A stretch of DNA of 64,000 nucleotides. Origin: Streptomyces globisporus (GTDB lineage: Bacteria; Actinomycetota; Actinomycetes; Streptomycetales; Streptomycetaceae). The notes beneath the pieces are model-generated. The model was not told the DNA's origin. It saw only the letters and a program-made list of their open reading frames with translations, and searched no databases. This document shows, in pieces, positions 8,310 to 18,478 of this stretch (positions within the stretch are counted from its first letter, which is position 1; each line of letters begins with the position of its first letter). The translations under genes were made by a program, and so were the position numbers. Where the stretch lies: positions 1 to 64,000 of the forward strand of contig NZ_QWFA01000010.1 of the NCBI RefSeq assembly GCF_003501885.1, read 5' to 3'.

Positions 8310-9845
8310 GTGAGTAAGAGCAGCCTTCCCGCACCCGACCACGCCGCCGCCCTCCGTGAGGCCCTGCTCGCCGCGGACTTCACCGCGGACGGGCTCCTCG
8401 ACCGCCTCGGCGCGCCCGCCTACGCCGCCCTCGCGCGCAGCGAGACCGTCCCCGCCCTACGGGCCACCCGGGGCGACACTTCGCTCGACACGCTGGTGCG
8501 GCTGTTCCTTCTGCAGCGCCCCGTCGCCGAGGAGCGGGCCCGTGCTGCCCTGCCGCTGGACGCGTGCGTCGCGGACGGCTGGGTGACCCGCGAGGGCGGT
8601 GCGGACGGGGAGGTCCGCGCGTGCGTCGACGTACGGCCGTACGGGGGGCCGGACGGCGAGGACTGGTTCATCGTGTCCGACCTCGGATGCGCGGTCGGCG
8701 GGGCGGGCGGGATCGGCTCACGCGAGGAGGGCGTCGTCCTCGGCGTCGGCGGGGCCTCCACCACCCTCGCCGGGATCACCGTGCGGACGCCGGTCGCCTC
8801 GGCGCTCGACCTCGGTACGGGCTCCGGCATCCAGGCGCTGCACGCCGCCCAGCACGCCACCCGGGTCACCGCCACGGACCTCAACCCCCGTGCCCTGGAG
8901 TTCACCCGGCTCACCCTCGCCCTGTCCGGCGCCGCCCCCGCCGATCTGCGCGAGGGGTCCCTCTTCGAGCCGGTGGGCTCGGACACGTTCGACCTGATCG
9001 TCTCCAACCCGCCGTTCGTCATCTCGCCCGGCGCCCGCCTCACCTACCGGGACGGCGGTATGGGCGGCGACGACCTGTGCCGCACGCTGGTGCAGCAGGC
9101 GGGCGACCATCTGAACGAAGGGGGTTACGCCCAGTTCCTCGCCAACTGGCAGCACGTGGAGGGCGAGGAGTGGCAGGACCGGCTGCGTTCCTGGGTGCCG
9201 TACGGCTGCGACGCCTGGATCGTCCAGCGCGAGGTCCAGGACGTCACGCAGTACGCCGAGCTGTGGCTGCGGGACAGCGGCGACCACCGCAGCGACCCCG
9301 CCGAGTACGACGAGCGGTACGAGGCGTGGTTGGACGAGTTCGAGGCCCGGGGCACCACGTCCGTCGGCTTCGGCTGGATCACCCTGCGCAAGTCCTCCGC
9401 CGCGGCCGCCGGGCGCCCGTCGATCGTCGTCGAGGAGTGGCCGCACGCGGTGCAGCAGCCGCTGGGCCGGGCGGTGGAGGAGCACTTCGCCCGCCAGGAC
9501 TACCTCCGCGACCAGGACGACGCGGCGCTGCTCGCCGGGCGCTTCTCCCTCGCCGCCGAGGTCGTGCAGGAGCAGGTCGGCCTGCCGGGCGCGGAGGACC
9601 CCGAGCATGTGGTGCTGCGTCAGCACCGGGGCATGATGCGGGCGACCAAGGTCGATGCGGTGGCCGCCGGGTTCGCCGGCGTGTGCGACGGATCGCTGCC
9701 CGCCGGGCGGATCCTGGACGCGATCGCGCAGTTGATGGCGGAGGACCCGGTGCTCCTGCGCGACCGGACACCGCAGGCGATCCGGCTGCTGGTCGAGGAG
9801 GGCTTCCTGGAGCCGACGTCCGGGGTCGTGGCGCGGGGGGAGTAG
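8310..9845 (+). CDS. SAM-dependent methyltransferase with NPPF motif
   Basis: A 511-residue class I methyltransferase starting at the GTG at 8310, which has GGGAGG immediately upstream. The SAM-binding motif I is LDLGTGSGIQAL at about residues 169-180. The catalytic motif is SNPPFV at about 232-237, the NPP[FY] signature of enzymes that methylate amide or amino nitrogens such as HemK/PrmC and RlmG types. An N-terminal helical domain of about 160 residues precedes the Rossmann domain, and about 190 residues follow it. The target (rRNA, DNA or protein) cannot be read from the sequence. Confidence 0.88.
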   Translation: MSKSSLPAPDHAAALREALLAADFTADGLLDRLGAPAYAALARSETVPALRATRGDTSLDTLVRLFLLQRPVAEERARAALPLDACVADGWVTREGGADGEVRACVDVRPYGGPDGEDWFIVSDLGCAVGGAGGIGSREEGVVLGVGGASTTLAGITVRTPVASALDLGTGSGIQALHAAQHATRVTATDLNPRALEFTRLTLALSGAAPADLREGSLFEPVGSDTFDLIVSNPPFVISPGARLTYRDGGMGGDDLCRTLVQQAGDHLNEGGYAQFLANWQHVEGEEWQDRLRSWVPYGCDAWIVQREVQDVTQYAELWLRDSGDHRSDPAEYDERYEAWLDEFEARGTTSVGFGWITLRKSSAAAAGRPSIVVEEWPHAVQQPLGRAVEEHFARQDYLRDQDDAALLAGRFSLAAEVVQEQVGLPGAEDPEHVVLRQHRGMMRATKVDAVAAGFAGVCDGSLPAGRILDAIAQLMAEDPVLLRDRTPQAIRLLVEEGFLEPTSGVVARGE

Positions 9846-10212
9846 GCCGGCCGCCGCCGGAGAGGGCGGGAGCGGGTCACCTTCCGGTACCGGTCGGTGG
9901 TGATCGTCGTTCCGGGCGCGCTGTCCTTATTAACCAGCGTGTTCGTGTCCAGGTCTCCCCGCGCCGCGCCCGGCCCGCACATTCCGGTCACGGGCGCAGG
10001 GCCCCTGCCCTCCCCGGCCCGTACCGCCGAAGGAGTTCCGCCCGTCGGCGGGGGAGTGCTGTTCACCCGGGGTTCGCGTGGGCGATGCCCCGGGGTGACA
10101 GCCTCCCCGTGCCGGGCCGCCGAGGTCCGGCTCCGACGGGCCGGGCCGGCCCGCCCCGGGCGGCTCCCCGACGAGTCGTGCGACGGGTCACACGACGGTC
10201 TAGGGGTACGAC
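9846..10212. other. Intergenic region, no gene seen
   Basis: 367 bases between the methyltransferase and a small membrane protein gene. I find no coding signal; open frames here are shadows. A short AT-rich patch near 9925-9945 (TTATTAACC) stands out from the GC-rich background and could be part of a promoter. Confidence 0.5.
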
Positions 10213-10410
10213 ATGGAGAGCGCCACCGCAGTCTTCGCCGGTACCGCCCTGGCGCTGTTCGGCGCAGCCCTCCTGGTCTGGACAGGGGCGCGAGCCCTGC
10301 ACCGCGCGCCGGTGGCGCACGGTGTGAGCCCTGTCGCCTCCACCGCACTCACGACGCTCTTCGGCGTAGTTTTCCTCGGCCTCGGTGTGTGGGTCTTCAC
10401 GCACGTCTGA
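10213..10410 (+). CDS. Small two-TM membrane protein
   Basis: A 65-residue protein with two hydrophobic helices at about residues 5-25 and 41-62, joined by a short basic loop (ARALHRAPVAHG). It starts with an ATG and codon use is typical of the surroundings. Small membrane proteins of this type commonly sit upstream of topA in Streptomyces; no function is known. Its size makes it easy to miss, and confidence that it is expressed is moderate. Confidence 0.6.
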   Translation: MESATAVFAGTALALFGAALLVWTGARALHRAPVAHGVSPVASTALTTLFGVVFLGLGVWVFTHV

Positions 10411-10692
10411 TCCCCGCCCCCGGCCGGGCGGCGCCCGGGTCGACAGGTCCCCCGCCGGTACGCCGCGGCCGTCTCCGAAAAGCCGCAGGCCGAGGCCCCG
10501 CGTGACGCGGACCCGGCGGTCCGGGCGGCAGGAATGGCGGAAGTCGGGTTACCGTTCGAGTGGCCGTTGCGGGCTTTTGCCGTTTGACACGGGGGCGGGT
10601 TGTACCGTCACACTCCGCAGCGACAGCACCGCGGGCGGCGTCATGACGCCGCCCGGATGCCCACCGAGTGTCGACCGGAGAGAAGAGCGAAG

Positions 10693-13584
10693 TTGTCCCC
10701 GACCAGCGAGACCGCACAGGGCGGCCGCCGACTCGTCATCGTCGAGTCGCCTGCCAAGGCGAAGACGATCAAGGGCTATCTCGGCCCCGGATACGTCGTC
10801 GAGGCGAGCGTCGGGCACATCCGCGACCTCCCGAACGGCGCGGCCGAGGTCCCGGACGAGTACACCGGCGAGGTGCGCCGCCTCGGCGTGGACGTCGAGC
10901 ACGACTTCCAGCCCATCTACGTCGTCAACGCCGACAAGAAGGCCCAGGTCAGGAAGCTCAAGCAGCTGCTGGCCGAGGCCGACGAACTCTTCCTCGCCAC
11001 CGATGAGGACCGCGAGGGCGAAGCCATCGCGTGGCACCTCCAGGAAGTCCTGCGGCCCAAGGTCCCCGTCCACAGGATGGTCTTCCACGAGATCACGAAG
11101 GACGCCATCCGGGCCGCCGTCGCCAACCCGCGCGAGCTCAACCAGCGCATGGTCGACGCCCAGGAGACCCGCCGCATCCTCGACCGCCTCTACGGCTACG
11201 AGGTCTCGCCGGTCCTGTGGAAGAAGGTCATGCCGAAGCTCTCGGCGGGCCGCGTCCAGTCCGTCGCCACCCGCCTCGTCGTCGAGCGGGAGCGCGAGCG
11301 CATCGCCTTCCGCTCCGCCGAGTACTGGGACCTCACCGGAAAGTTCGCCACCGGCCGCACCGGTGACGCCTCCGACCCCTCCAACCTCACCGCCCGCCTC
11401 AGCGCGGTCGACGGCCGCCGCATCGCCCAGGGCCGCGACTTCGGCCCCGACGGGCAGCTCAAGGCCGGCTCCGCCCAGACCCTGCACCTGGACGAGACGA
11501 ACGCCCGCGCGCTCGCCGCAGCGCTCGCCGACTCCTCCTTCACGGTCCGGTCCGTCGAGTCGAAGCCGTACCGCCGCTCCCCGTACGCCCCCTTCCGGAC
11601 GACGACCCTCCAGCAGGAGGCGAGCCGCAAGCTGGGCTTCGGTGCGAAGGCGACCATGCAGGTGGCGCAGAAGCTGTACGAGAACGGCTTCATCACCTAC
11701 ATGCGTACGGACTCCACGACCCTCTCGGACACCGCGGTCGCCGCGGCCCGGGCCCAGGTCACGCAGTTGTACGGGGCGAACTACCTCCCCGAGAAGCCGC
11801 GTACGTACGCCGGCAAGGTCAAGAACGCGCAGGAGGCGCACGAGGCGATCCGCCCCTCCGGCGACCGCTTCCGCACCCCCGCCGAGACCGGGCTCACCGG
11901 CGACCAGTTCCGGCTGTACGAGCTGATCTGGAAGCGGACCGTCGCCTCCCAGATGAAGGACGCGACCGGTAACTCGGTCACCGTCAAGATCGGTGGCCGG
12001 GCGAGCGACGGCCGGGACGCCGAGTTCTCCGCCTCCGGCAAGACGATCACCTTCCACGGCTTCATGAAGGCGTACGTCGAGGGCGCCGACGACCCCAACG
12101 CCGAGCTGGACGACCGCGAGCGCCGGCTGCCGCAGGTCGCCGAGGGCGACGCGCTGACCGCCGACGAGATCACGGTCGACGGGCACGCCACCAAGCCGCC
12201 GGCACGCTACACCGAGGCCTCGCTGGTCAAGGAGCTGGAAGAGCGCGAGATCGGCCGCCCCTCCACGTACGCCTCGATCATCGGGACGATCCTGGATCGC
12301 GGTTACGTCTTCAAGAAGGGCACGGCACTCGTCCCGTCCTTCCTGTCCTTCGCCGTGGTCAACCTGCTGGAGAAGCACTTCGGTCGGCTCGTCGACTACG
12401 ACTTCACCGCCCGGATGGAGGACGACCTCGACCGCATCGCGCGGGGCGAGGCCAAGTCCGTACCGTGGCTGAAGCGCTTCTACTTCGGAACGACCGGTTC
12501 CGGTGACGACCCGGCCGGCGCGGGTGCCGCGTCCGACGCGGGCAACGGCGACGGCGACCACCTCGGCGGTCTGAAGGAACTGGTCACCGACCTCGGCGCG
12601 ATCGACGCCCGGGAGATCTCCTCCTTCCCCGTCGGCAATGACATCAAGCTCCGCGTCGGCCGCTACGGCCCGTACATCGAGCGGGGCGAGAAGGACGCCG
12701 AGGGCCACCAGCGCGCCGACGTGCCCGACGACCTGGCCCCCGACGAGCTGACCGTCGAGCTTGCCGAGGAGCTGCTGGCCAAGCCCAGCGGCGACTTCGA
12801 GCTGGGCGCCGACCCGGTGACCGGCAATCAGATCATCGCCAAGGACGGGCGCTACGGCCCGTACGTCACCGAGGTGCTGCCCGAGGGGACGCCGAAGACC
12901 GGCAAGAACGCGGTGAAGCCGCGGACCGCCTCCCTCTTCAAGACCATGTCCCTGGACACGGTCACCCTCGCCGACGCCCTCAAGCTGATGTCGCTGCCGC
13001 GCGTCGTCGGCGAGGACGCCGAGGGCGTCGAGATCACCGCGCAGAACGGCCGGTACGGCCCGTATCTGAAGAAGGGCACCGACTCCCGGTCGCTGACCTC
13101 CGAGGACCAGCTCTTCGACATCACCCTCGAAGAGGCCCTCGCGATCTACGCCCAGCCCAAGCAGCGGGGGCGGGCCGCCGCCAAGCCTCCGCTGAAGGAG
13201 CTCGGCACCGACCCGGTCAGCGAGCGGCCCGTGGTGGTCAAGGACGGCCGCTTCGGCGCGTACGTCACCGACGGCGAGACCAACGCGACACTGCGGACCG
13301 GTGACAGCGTCGAGGAGATCACGCCCGAGCGCGGCTACGAACTGCTCGCCGAGAAGCGTGCCAAGGGCCCGGCCAAGAAGAAGACGGCCAAGAAGGCCCC
13401 CGCGAAGAAGGCGACGGCCAAGAAGACGGCCGCGAAGAAGACGACGGCCACCAAGACCACGGCCGCCAAGAAGACCGCGGCGAAGAAGACGACGACGGCC
13501 AAGAAGGCGACGGCCACGAAGAGCGCCGCCACGAAGACGGCCGCCAAGAAGACGGCCTCGTCCTCCGCCCCGTCGGACGACTGA
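10693..13584 (+). CDS. topA: DNA topoisomerase I (type IA) with lysine-rich tail
   Basis: Relaxes negatively supercoiled DNA. I chose the TTG at 10693, giving 963 residues, because the protein then begins LSPTSETAQGG just before the conserved Toprim start RLVIVESPAKAKTIKGYL, and a purine-rich AGAGAAGAGCGAAG precedes it. The Toprim motif DEDREGEAIAWHL and the catalytic tyrosine in NGFITYMRTDS are clear. Three repeated GRYGPY/GRFGAY C-terminal domains follow. From about residue 890 the tail is a KKTA/KKAT repeat, typical of Streptomyces TopA and linked to processivity. It is monocistronic, ending at the hairpin 13630-13680. Confidence 0.96.
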   Translation: MSPTSETAQGGRRLVIVESPAKAKTIKGYLGPGYVVEASVGHIRDLPNGAAEVPDEYTGEVRRLGVDVEHDFQPIYVVNADKKAQVRKLKQLLAEADELFLATDEDREGEAIAWHLQEVLRPKVPVHRMVFHEITKDAIRAAVANPRELNQRMVDAQETRRILDRLYGYEVSPVLWKKVMPKLSAGRVQSVATRLVVERERERIAFRSAEYWDLTGKFATGRTGDASDPSNLTARLSAVDGRRIAQGRDFGPDGQLKAGSAQTLHLDETNARALAAALADSSFTVRSVESKPYRRSPYAPFRTTTLQQEASRKLGFGAKATMQVAQKLYENGFITYMRTDSTTLSDTAVAAARAQVTQLYGANYLPEKPRTYAGKVKNAQEAHEAIRPSGDRFRTPAETGLTGDQFRLYELIWKRTVASQMKDATGNSVTVKIGGRASDGRDAEFSASGKTITFHGFMKAYVEGADDPNAELDDRERRLPQVAEGDALTADEITVDGHATKPPARYTEASLVKELEEREIGRPSTYASIIGTILDRGYVFKKGTALVPSFLSFAVVNLLEKHFGRLVDYDFTARMEDDLDRIARGEAKSVPWLKRFYFGTTGSGDDPAGAGAASDAGNGDGDHLGGLKELVTDLGAIDAREISSFPVGNDIKLRVGRYGPYIERGEKDAEGHQRADVPDDLAPDELTVELAEELLAKPSGDFELGADPVTGNQIIAKDGRYGPYVTEVLPEGTPKTGKNAVKPRTASLFKTMSLDTVTLADALKLMSLPRVVGEDAEGVEITAQNGRYGPYLKKGTDSRSLTSEDQLFDITLEEALAIYAQPKQRGRAAAKPPLKELGTDPVSERPVVVKDGRFGAYVTDGETNATLRTGDSVEEITPERGYELLAEKRAKGPAKKKTAKKAPAKKATAKKTAAKKTTATKTTAAKKTAAKKTTTAKKATATKSAATKTAAKKTASSSAPSDD
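13366..13560 (+). repeat. Low-complexity AAGAAG-type repeats encoding the TopA lysine tail
   Basis: Imperfect 12-21-base repeats of GCCAAGAAGACG-like units encode alternating Lys-Lys and Ala/Thr. The repeat is in phase with topA and is expected for the basic tail of this enzyme in Streptomyces. Copy number probably varies between strains. Confidence 0.7.
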
Positions 13585-13629
13585 CGCCTCTTCGTCTCTT
13601 CGTACGGGCTGGTACGCCGTAGGTTTCGC

Positions 13630-13680
13630 CACCGCCGCCCGGCGCCTCGATCCCCGTGATCGCGGCGCCGGGCGGCGGTG
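13630..13680 (+). terminator. Terminator hairpin after topA
   Basis: A perfect 17-bp GC-rich stem (13630-13646 with 13664-13680) and a 17-base loop, 45 bases beyond the topA stop. Confidence 0.7.
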
Positions 13681-13775
13681 CGTCATGGACCGGTGGGGGC
13701 CTGGCCGGAAACTGTCTGCGTCCATATGTTCGGACGGGCCGACAGGCACCGCACCGCTGCCGATAGGCTGGGCGG

Positions 13776-16700
13776 ATGACGCGAGCCGAGCAGCCAACGG
13801 TCGTGAGCCCCACCTCCGACACACTTGCCGCAGACTCACGCGAGCGCGCCGTACGGGCCCTGTTGCGTATTCCTCCGCTGAAGCGGTTGTGGAGCGCCCA
13901 GCTCGTCGGCGGTATCGGCGATGCACTCGCCCTTCTCGTGCTGGTGCTGCTGTCGCTGCAAGCGGCGGTCCTTGAGGGCTCATTCGGCACCGGATACCGC
14001 GGGGCGGCCTTCGCCGTCGCCGCCGTCTTCGGTGCCCGGATCCTTTCCACCCTGTTCTTCGGAGCCGTACTCCTGGGACCACTGACGTCCCTCACGGGGC
14101 CCGGCGGAAAGCTGGACCGGCGATGGCTGATGATCGGGGTGGACGGGCTGCGCCTGGCGCTGCTGGTCGTCGCCCCGCTGTGGATCGACTGGACGCCCGA
14201 CAAGGCGCTCATGATGGTCCTCATCACCGTCTTCGTGACCGGCGCCGGTGAGCGCCTGTGGGCCGTGGCCAAGGACAGCGCCGCCCCGGCGCTGCTGCCC
14301 GGCCCGCCCCCCGAAGGCGCGGCCGTACGCCCCCTGCCCGACCACCTCGACGCCCTGCGCCGGCTGTCGCTGCGGACGAACTTCCTCGCCGTGCCCGCCG
14401 CCGCGGTGGTCCTGCTGGCCGCCACGCTGGTCGGCAACCTCCTCGGCTCGGGCCTGGAGTGGTTCTCCTTCCACCAGGCGGCCCTGGGGTCCTATGTCGC
14501 GGCGGGGCTCTTCTCCGCCTCCATCTCCACCCTGTACTTCCTGGAGTTCCCCGCCGACCGGACGCCCCGGCCGCGCTCCCCGCTGGAGGGCCTGCGCCGC
14601 CCGGTCACCGGCACCGGACCCGCCAAGGGCCGCACCGGCGCCGTCCCGCTGCTGGTCGCGGTCTGCGCCTCCGTCGCCGGAGCCATCGCCGCCGCGGCGG
14701 CCGTGTCCGTCCTGCACGCCTACGACCTCGGCGGCGGTCCTGCCACCTTCGCGCTGCTGATCCTCGGACTGACCGGGGGAACCGCCCTCGGCATCCGTAC
14801 GGCACGCCACGTACTGCCGACCCTGTCGCGCCGCCGTCTGCTGGCGCTGGCCACCGCCGTCACCGGCCTCGCGCTCCTCGCGCTCGGCCTGGTGCCGGAC
14901 ACCGCGACCGGGATCGCCATCTCCCTGCTCGCCGGTTACGCCGCCGGGGTCGCCGCGAACACCGGGCACACCCTGATCGACCAGGAGACCGAGGCGTTCC
15001 GGCAGGCCCGGACCACCGAGCACCTCCAGGCCGTCGTCCGGGTGCTCGTCGCGCTCGGCGCGGTCGCAGGACCGCTGCTGGCCGCCGCGATCGGGCGACA
15101 CCGCCTGGCCGCCGGTGACTTCGTCTTCGCCCACGGCGGGGCCGCCTTCACCCTGATGCTGCTCGGCGCGCTGCTGCTGCCCGTCGCCGCCTTCGTCCTC
15201 GCCAAGACGGACGACCGGGCGGGCGTGCCGCTGCGCCGGGACCTGCGCGAGGCGCTGCGCGGCGACGAACCGGCCGTCGCGCCCGCCGCCACCGGCTTCT
15301 TCCTCGCCCTGGAGGGCGGCGACGGAGCGGGCAAGTCCACCCAGGTCGAGGCGCTCGCCGACTGGATCCGGTCCAAGGGCCACGAGGTCGTCGTCACCCG
15401 CGAGCCCGGGGCCACCCCCATCGGCAAGCGGCTCCGCTCCATCCTGCTCGACGTGTCCTCCGCCGGTCTCTCCAACCGGGCCGAGGCACTGCTGTACGCC
15501 GCCGACCGCGCCGAGCACGTCGACTCCGTCGTCCGCCCGGCGCTGGAGCGCGGCGCGATCGTCATCTCCGACCGCTACATCGACTCGTCCGTCGCCTACC
15601 AGGGCGCGGGCCGGGACCTGGCCCCGACCGAGATCGCCCGGATCTCGCGGTGGGCGACGAGCGGCCTCGTACCGCATCTGACGGTGCTGCTGGACGTCGA
15701 CCCGGCGACCGCCCGGGAGCGGTTCACGGAGGCACCGGACCGGCTGGAGTCGGAGCCGGCGGAGTTCCACGAGCGGGTACGGTCCGGGTTCCTGACCCTG
15801 GCCGCGGCCGACCCGGCCCGCTATCTGGTGGTGGACGCCGGCCAGGAGCCGGAGTCGATCACCACGGTCGTACGCCACCGGCTCGACCAGCTCCTTCCGC
15901 TCTCCGAGGCCGAGATCGAGGCCATCGAGGAGGCCCGGCGCAAGGCCGAGGAGGAGGCGCGGCGCAAGGCGGAGGAAGAGGCCGCCCGCAAGGCCGAGGA
16001 GGAGCGCCTGGAGAAGGAGCGCCAGGAGCAGCTCGCCCGGCTGCGCGCCGAGGAGGAGGAGCGCAAGCAGCGCGAGCTGGAGGAGGCCCGCCGCCGCGAG
16101 GCCGAACGCCAGGCGGAGGAGGCCCGGCAGCGCGCCGAGGAGGCCCGCCGCCGCGCCGAGGAGGACCGGCTCCGGCTGGAGGCCGAGGAGCGGGTCCGCG
16201 AGGCCGAGCAGGAGCGGCTGCGCCTGAAGGCCGAGGAGGAGGCCCGGCAGCGCCAGGAGGCCGAGGCGCAGCGGCTGGAGAAGCAGCGCAAGGCCGAAGA
16301 GGCCCTGCTGCGCGCCGAGGAGGCCCGCCGCCGGGCGGAGGCCGAGGCGGCCGTCCGTACGGAGGCGGCGCGCGCCGAGGCCGAGCGCGCGGAGGCGGAG
16401 CGGGCGTCCCGATCCCGTACGGAGACGTCCTCGCGCTCCGAGGGCGCGTCGGGGCCGACGGTGCCGGAGAACGAGATCACGGTCCCCACGCCGATCGTGA
16501 ACCCGAACGAGATCACGCAGCCGGTTCCGGCGGCGCGACCGGAGGACGACGGTCCTTCGGGTTCCGGCGCCGCGGGTTCCGGTCGCTCGGGTTCCGGTTC
16601 GGCCGCCGGGGACGACGAGACGGCGATGCTGCCGCGCTTCACGGACCAGCGGTCCGCAGGGCAGGCGGGATCGGCAGGCCAGGCGGGTCCTCGGCAGGCC

Positions 16701-17018
16701 CGGGACGCCGACGAGACGGCCGTGCTGCCGCCGGTGCGGGACGACCAGCCCTCCGACCGGGTGCCCCAGGGCTTCTTCCGGGACGAGAGCCAGGCGCCCT
16801 CGCCCGCGGAGAGCGAGAACGAGCGCACCCGGGAACTGCCGCAGGTCGAGGACCCGAACGCGCCGGCCCCGGACCGGCAGCAGCGGGCCCGCAAGCGCCC
16901 CCGCTCGGACTGGGCGGAGGAGACCCCGCTGGACGATCTGCCGACCCTGGCGGACGAACTGCTCGGCGGCCAGGACGACGAGGGCCGCGGGGGCCGGGGA
17001 CGCCGCCCGCGAGGCTGA
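13776..17018 (+). CDS. tmk: Fusion of an MFS-like membrane domain and thymidylate kinase with coiled-coil tail
   Basis: A 1080-residue fusion. Residues about 30-490 are an MFS-type bundle of about twelve hydrophobic helices. Residues about 507-705 are a dTMP kinase (dTMP to dTDP) with P-loop LEGGDGAGKSTQ, TREPG, and DRY(I)DSSVAYQG motifs. Residues about 708-880 are an almost continuous Glu/Arg/Ala coiled coil with EEARRKAE-type repeats. The last 200 residues are disordered, with repeated DETA(V/M)LP and ITxPxP-like segments that resemble phosphothreonine motifs. This fusion is the normal tmk form in Streptomyces. What the membrane part transports is unknown. It is followed by holB, the clamp-loader gene, as in many bacteria where tmk and holB are paired. 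Confidence 0.93.
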   Translation: MTRAEQPTVVSPTSDTLAADSRERAVRALLRIPPLKRLWSAQLVGGIGDALALLVLVLLSLQAAVLEGSFGTGYRGAAFAVAAVFGARILSTLFFGAVLLGPLTSLTGPGGKLDRRWLMIGVDGLRLALLVVAPLWIDWTPDKALMMVLITVFVTGAGERLWAVAKDSAAPALLPGPPPEGAAVRPLPDHLDALRRLSLRTNFLAVPAAAVVLLAATLVGNLLGSGLEWFSFHQAALGSYVAAGLFSASISTLYFLEFPADRTPRPRSPLEGLRRPVTGTGPAKGRTGAVPLLVAVCASVAGAIAAAAAVSVLHAYDLGGGPATFALLILGLTGGTALGIRTARHVLPTLSRRRLLALATAVTGLALLALGLVPDTATGIAISLLAGYAAGVAANTGHTLIDQETEAFRQARTTEHLQAVVRVLVALGAVAGPLLAAAIGRHRLAAGDFVFAHGGAAFTLMLLGALLLPVAAFVLAKTDDRAGVPLRRDLREALRGDEPAVAPAATGFFLALEGGDGAGKSTQVEALADWIRSKGHEVVVTREPGATPIGKRLRSILLDVSSAGLSNRAEALLYAADRAEHVDSVVRPALERGAIVISDRYIDSSVAYQGAGRDLAPTEIARISRWATSGLVPHLTVLLDVDPATARERFTEAPDRLESEPAEFHERVRSGFLTLAAADPARYLVVDAGQEPESITTVVRHRLDQLLPLSEAEIEAIEEARRKAEEEARRKAEEEAARKAEEERLEKERQEQLARLRAEEEERKQRELEEARRREAERQAEEARQRAEEARRRAEEDRLRLEAEERVREAEQERLRLKAEEEARQRQEAEAQRLEKQRKAEEALLRAEEARRRAEAEAAVRTEAARAEAERAEAERASRSRTETSSRSEGASGPTVPENEITVPTPIVNPNEITQPVPAARPEDDGPSGSGAAGSGRSGSGSAAGDDETAMLPRFTDQRSAGQAGSAGQAGPRQARDADETAVLPPVRDDQPSDRVPQGFFRDESQAPSPAESENERTRELPQVEDPNAPAPDRQQRARKRPRSDWAEETPLDDLPTLADELLGGQDDEGRGGRGRRPRG

Positions 17019-17170
17019 GGCGCCCGCTGCGGCGCCGCAGTGACCTACCGGCCCGTCCGTCCCTCCGGGGTCGGGCGGGCCGGGCTGTCAGTGGCGTCCC
17101 CCACAATGGAGAGCGACGACGCACCGCGGTTCGCGGGCCGTGCACGACACCACCGGAAGGGCGGTGACCG

Positions 17171-18376
17171 ATGACCGTATGGGACGACCTGGTCGGCCAG
17201 GACCGAGTGCAGGAACAGCTCGCCGCTGCCGCCAGGGACGCCGATGCGCTGGTCACCGCCGTGTCCGACGGCAAGCGGCTGGACCAGGGCTCGAAGATGA
17301 CGCACGCCTGGCTGTTCACCGGACCGCCCGGTTCCGGCCGGTCCACGGCGGCGCGGGCGTTCGCCGCCGCGCTCCAGTGCACGAGTCCGGACCGCGCGCT
17401 GGGCGGAGCCCCCGGCTGCGGCTTCTGCGACGGCTGCCACACGAGCCTGGTCGGTACGCACGCCGACGTCGAGGTCATCCGCACGGACCTGCTCTCCATC
17501 GGTGTGAAGGAGACCCGGGACCTGGTCAGGCGCGCCCAGCTCTCCCCGGCGGTCGGGCGGTGGCAGGTCATCGTCATGGAGGACGCCGACCGCCTCACCG
17601 AGGGCGCGGGCAACGTCCTGCTGAAGGCCGTCGAGGAGCCCGCACCGCGCACGGTGTGGATGCTGTGCGCCCCCTCGCTCGAAGACGTCCTGCCCACGAT
17701 CCGTTCCCGCTGCCGGCACCTCACCCTGAGCACCCCGCCGGTGGAGGCCGTGGCCGACGTCCTGATCCGCCGCGACGGCATCGACCCCGAGCGGGCGCAC
17801 AACGCGGCGCGCGCCACCCAGGGGCACATCGGGCGGGCCCGCCGTCTCGCGACGGACGAGCGGGCGCGGGCGCGGCGGGCGGCGGTGCTGAAGGTTCCGC
17901 TGCGGGTCGCCGACGTGGGCGGCTGCCTCAAGGCGGCCCAGGAGCTGATCGACACGGCGACCGACGACGCCAAGCAGCTGGCGGAGGAGGTCGACGCGAA
18001 GGAGACCGAGGACCTCAAGGCGGCGCTCGGCGGGGTGGCCGGCGGCCGGATGCCGCGCGGTACGGCGGGGGCGATGAAGGAGCTGGAGGACAAGCAGAAG
18101 CGCCGCAAGACGCGTACGCAGCGCGACAGCCTGGACCTGGCGCTGACCGAGCTGACCGGGTTCTACCGCGATGTGCTGGCGCTCCAGCTGGGTTCGAAGC
18201 TGGCCATCGCCAATGTCGACGTGCAGGACTCCCTCGACCGGATCGCGGAGTCCTCGACGCCCGCGCAGACCCTCCGCAGGATCGAGTCGGTGATCGCCTG
18301 CCGAGAGGCGATGGACCGGAACGTGGCGCCGCTGCTCGCGGTGGAGGCGATGACGATGGCGCTGCGGGCGGGCTGA
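17171..18376 (+). CDS. holB: DNA polymerase III subunit delta prime
   Basis: Clamp-loader subunit of 401 residues. The AAA+ fold is clear, with a P-loop-like GPPGSGRST in which the ATP-binding Lys is Arg, consistent with delta prime being a non-hydrolysing stator. The zinc module shows CGFCDGC plus an earlier Cys (LQCTSP). The SRC motif (RSRCRHL) that supplies the arginine finger is present. A C-terminal collar domain follows. It starts 152 bases after the tmk fusion. The protein is essential, so this flank is core chromosome. Confidence 0.92.
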   Translation: MTVWDDLVGQDRVQEQLAAAARDADALVTAVSDGKRLDQGSKMTHAWLFTGPPGSGRSTAARAFAAALQCTSPDRALGGAPGCGFCDGCHTSLVGTHADVEVIRTDLLSIGVKETRDLVRRAQLSPAVGRWQVIVMEDADRLTEGAGNVLLKAVEEPAPRTVWMLCAPSLEDVLPTIRSRCRHLTLSTPPVEAVADVLIRRDGIDPERAHNAARATQGHIGRARRLATDERARARRAAVLKVPLRVADVGGCLKAAQELIDTATDDAKQLAEEVDAKETEDLKAALGGVAGGRMPRGTAGAMKELEDKQKRRKTRTQRDSLDLALTELTGFYRDVLALQLGSKLAIANVDVQDSLDRIAESSTPAQTLRRIESVIACREAMDRNVAPLLAVEAMTMALRAG

Positions 18377-18478
18377 GGTCTCACGGGGCCTGTCCGGGGG
18401 CGAGGCCGTTGCGGCGCCCTGTTCACCCGAATGAGCAGGGAATCGTACGACTCGTCACCCGGCGGATACGCTCCCTGA

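Noticed and set aside
5993-8383. Long minus-strand frame opposite the pyrophosphatase and lipoprotein genes
   Set aside because: Shadow of two well-supported + strand genes, with low-complexity composition and no motifs.
10549-14082. A 1177-codon minus-strand open frame opposite topA
   Set aside because: It mirrors topA, whose motifs are complete. High third-position GC gives long antisense frames; the translated sequence is Gly/Arg/Leu-rich without any domain.
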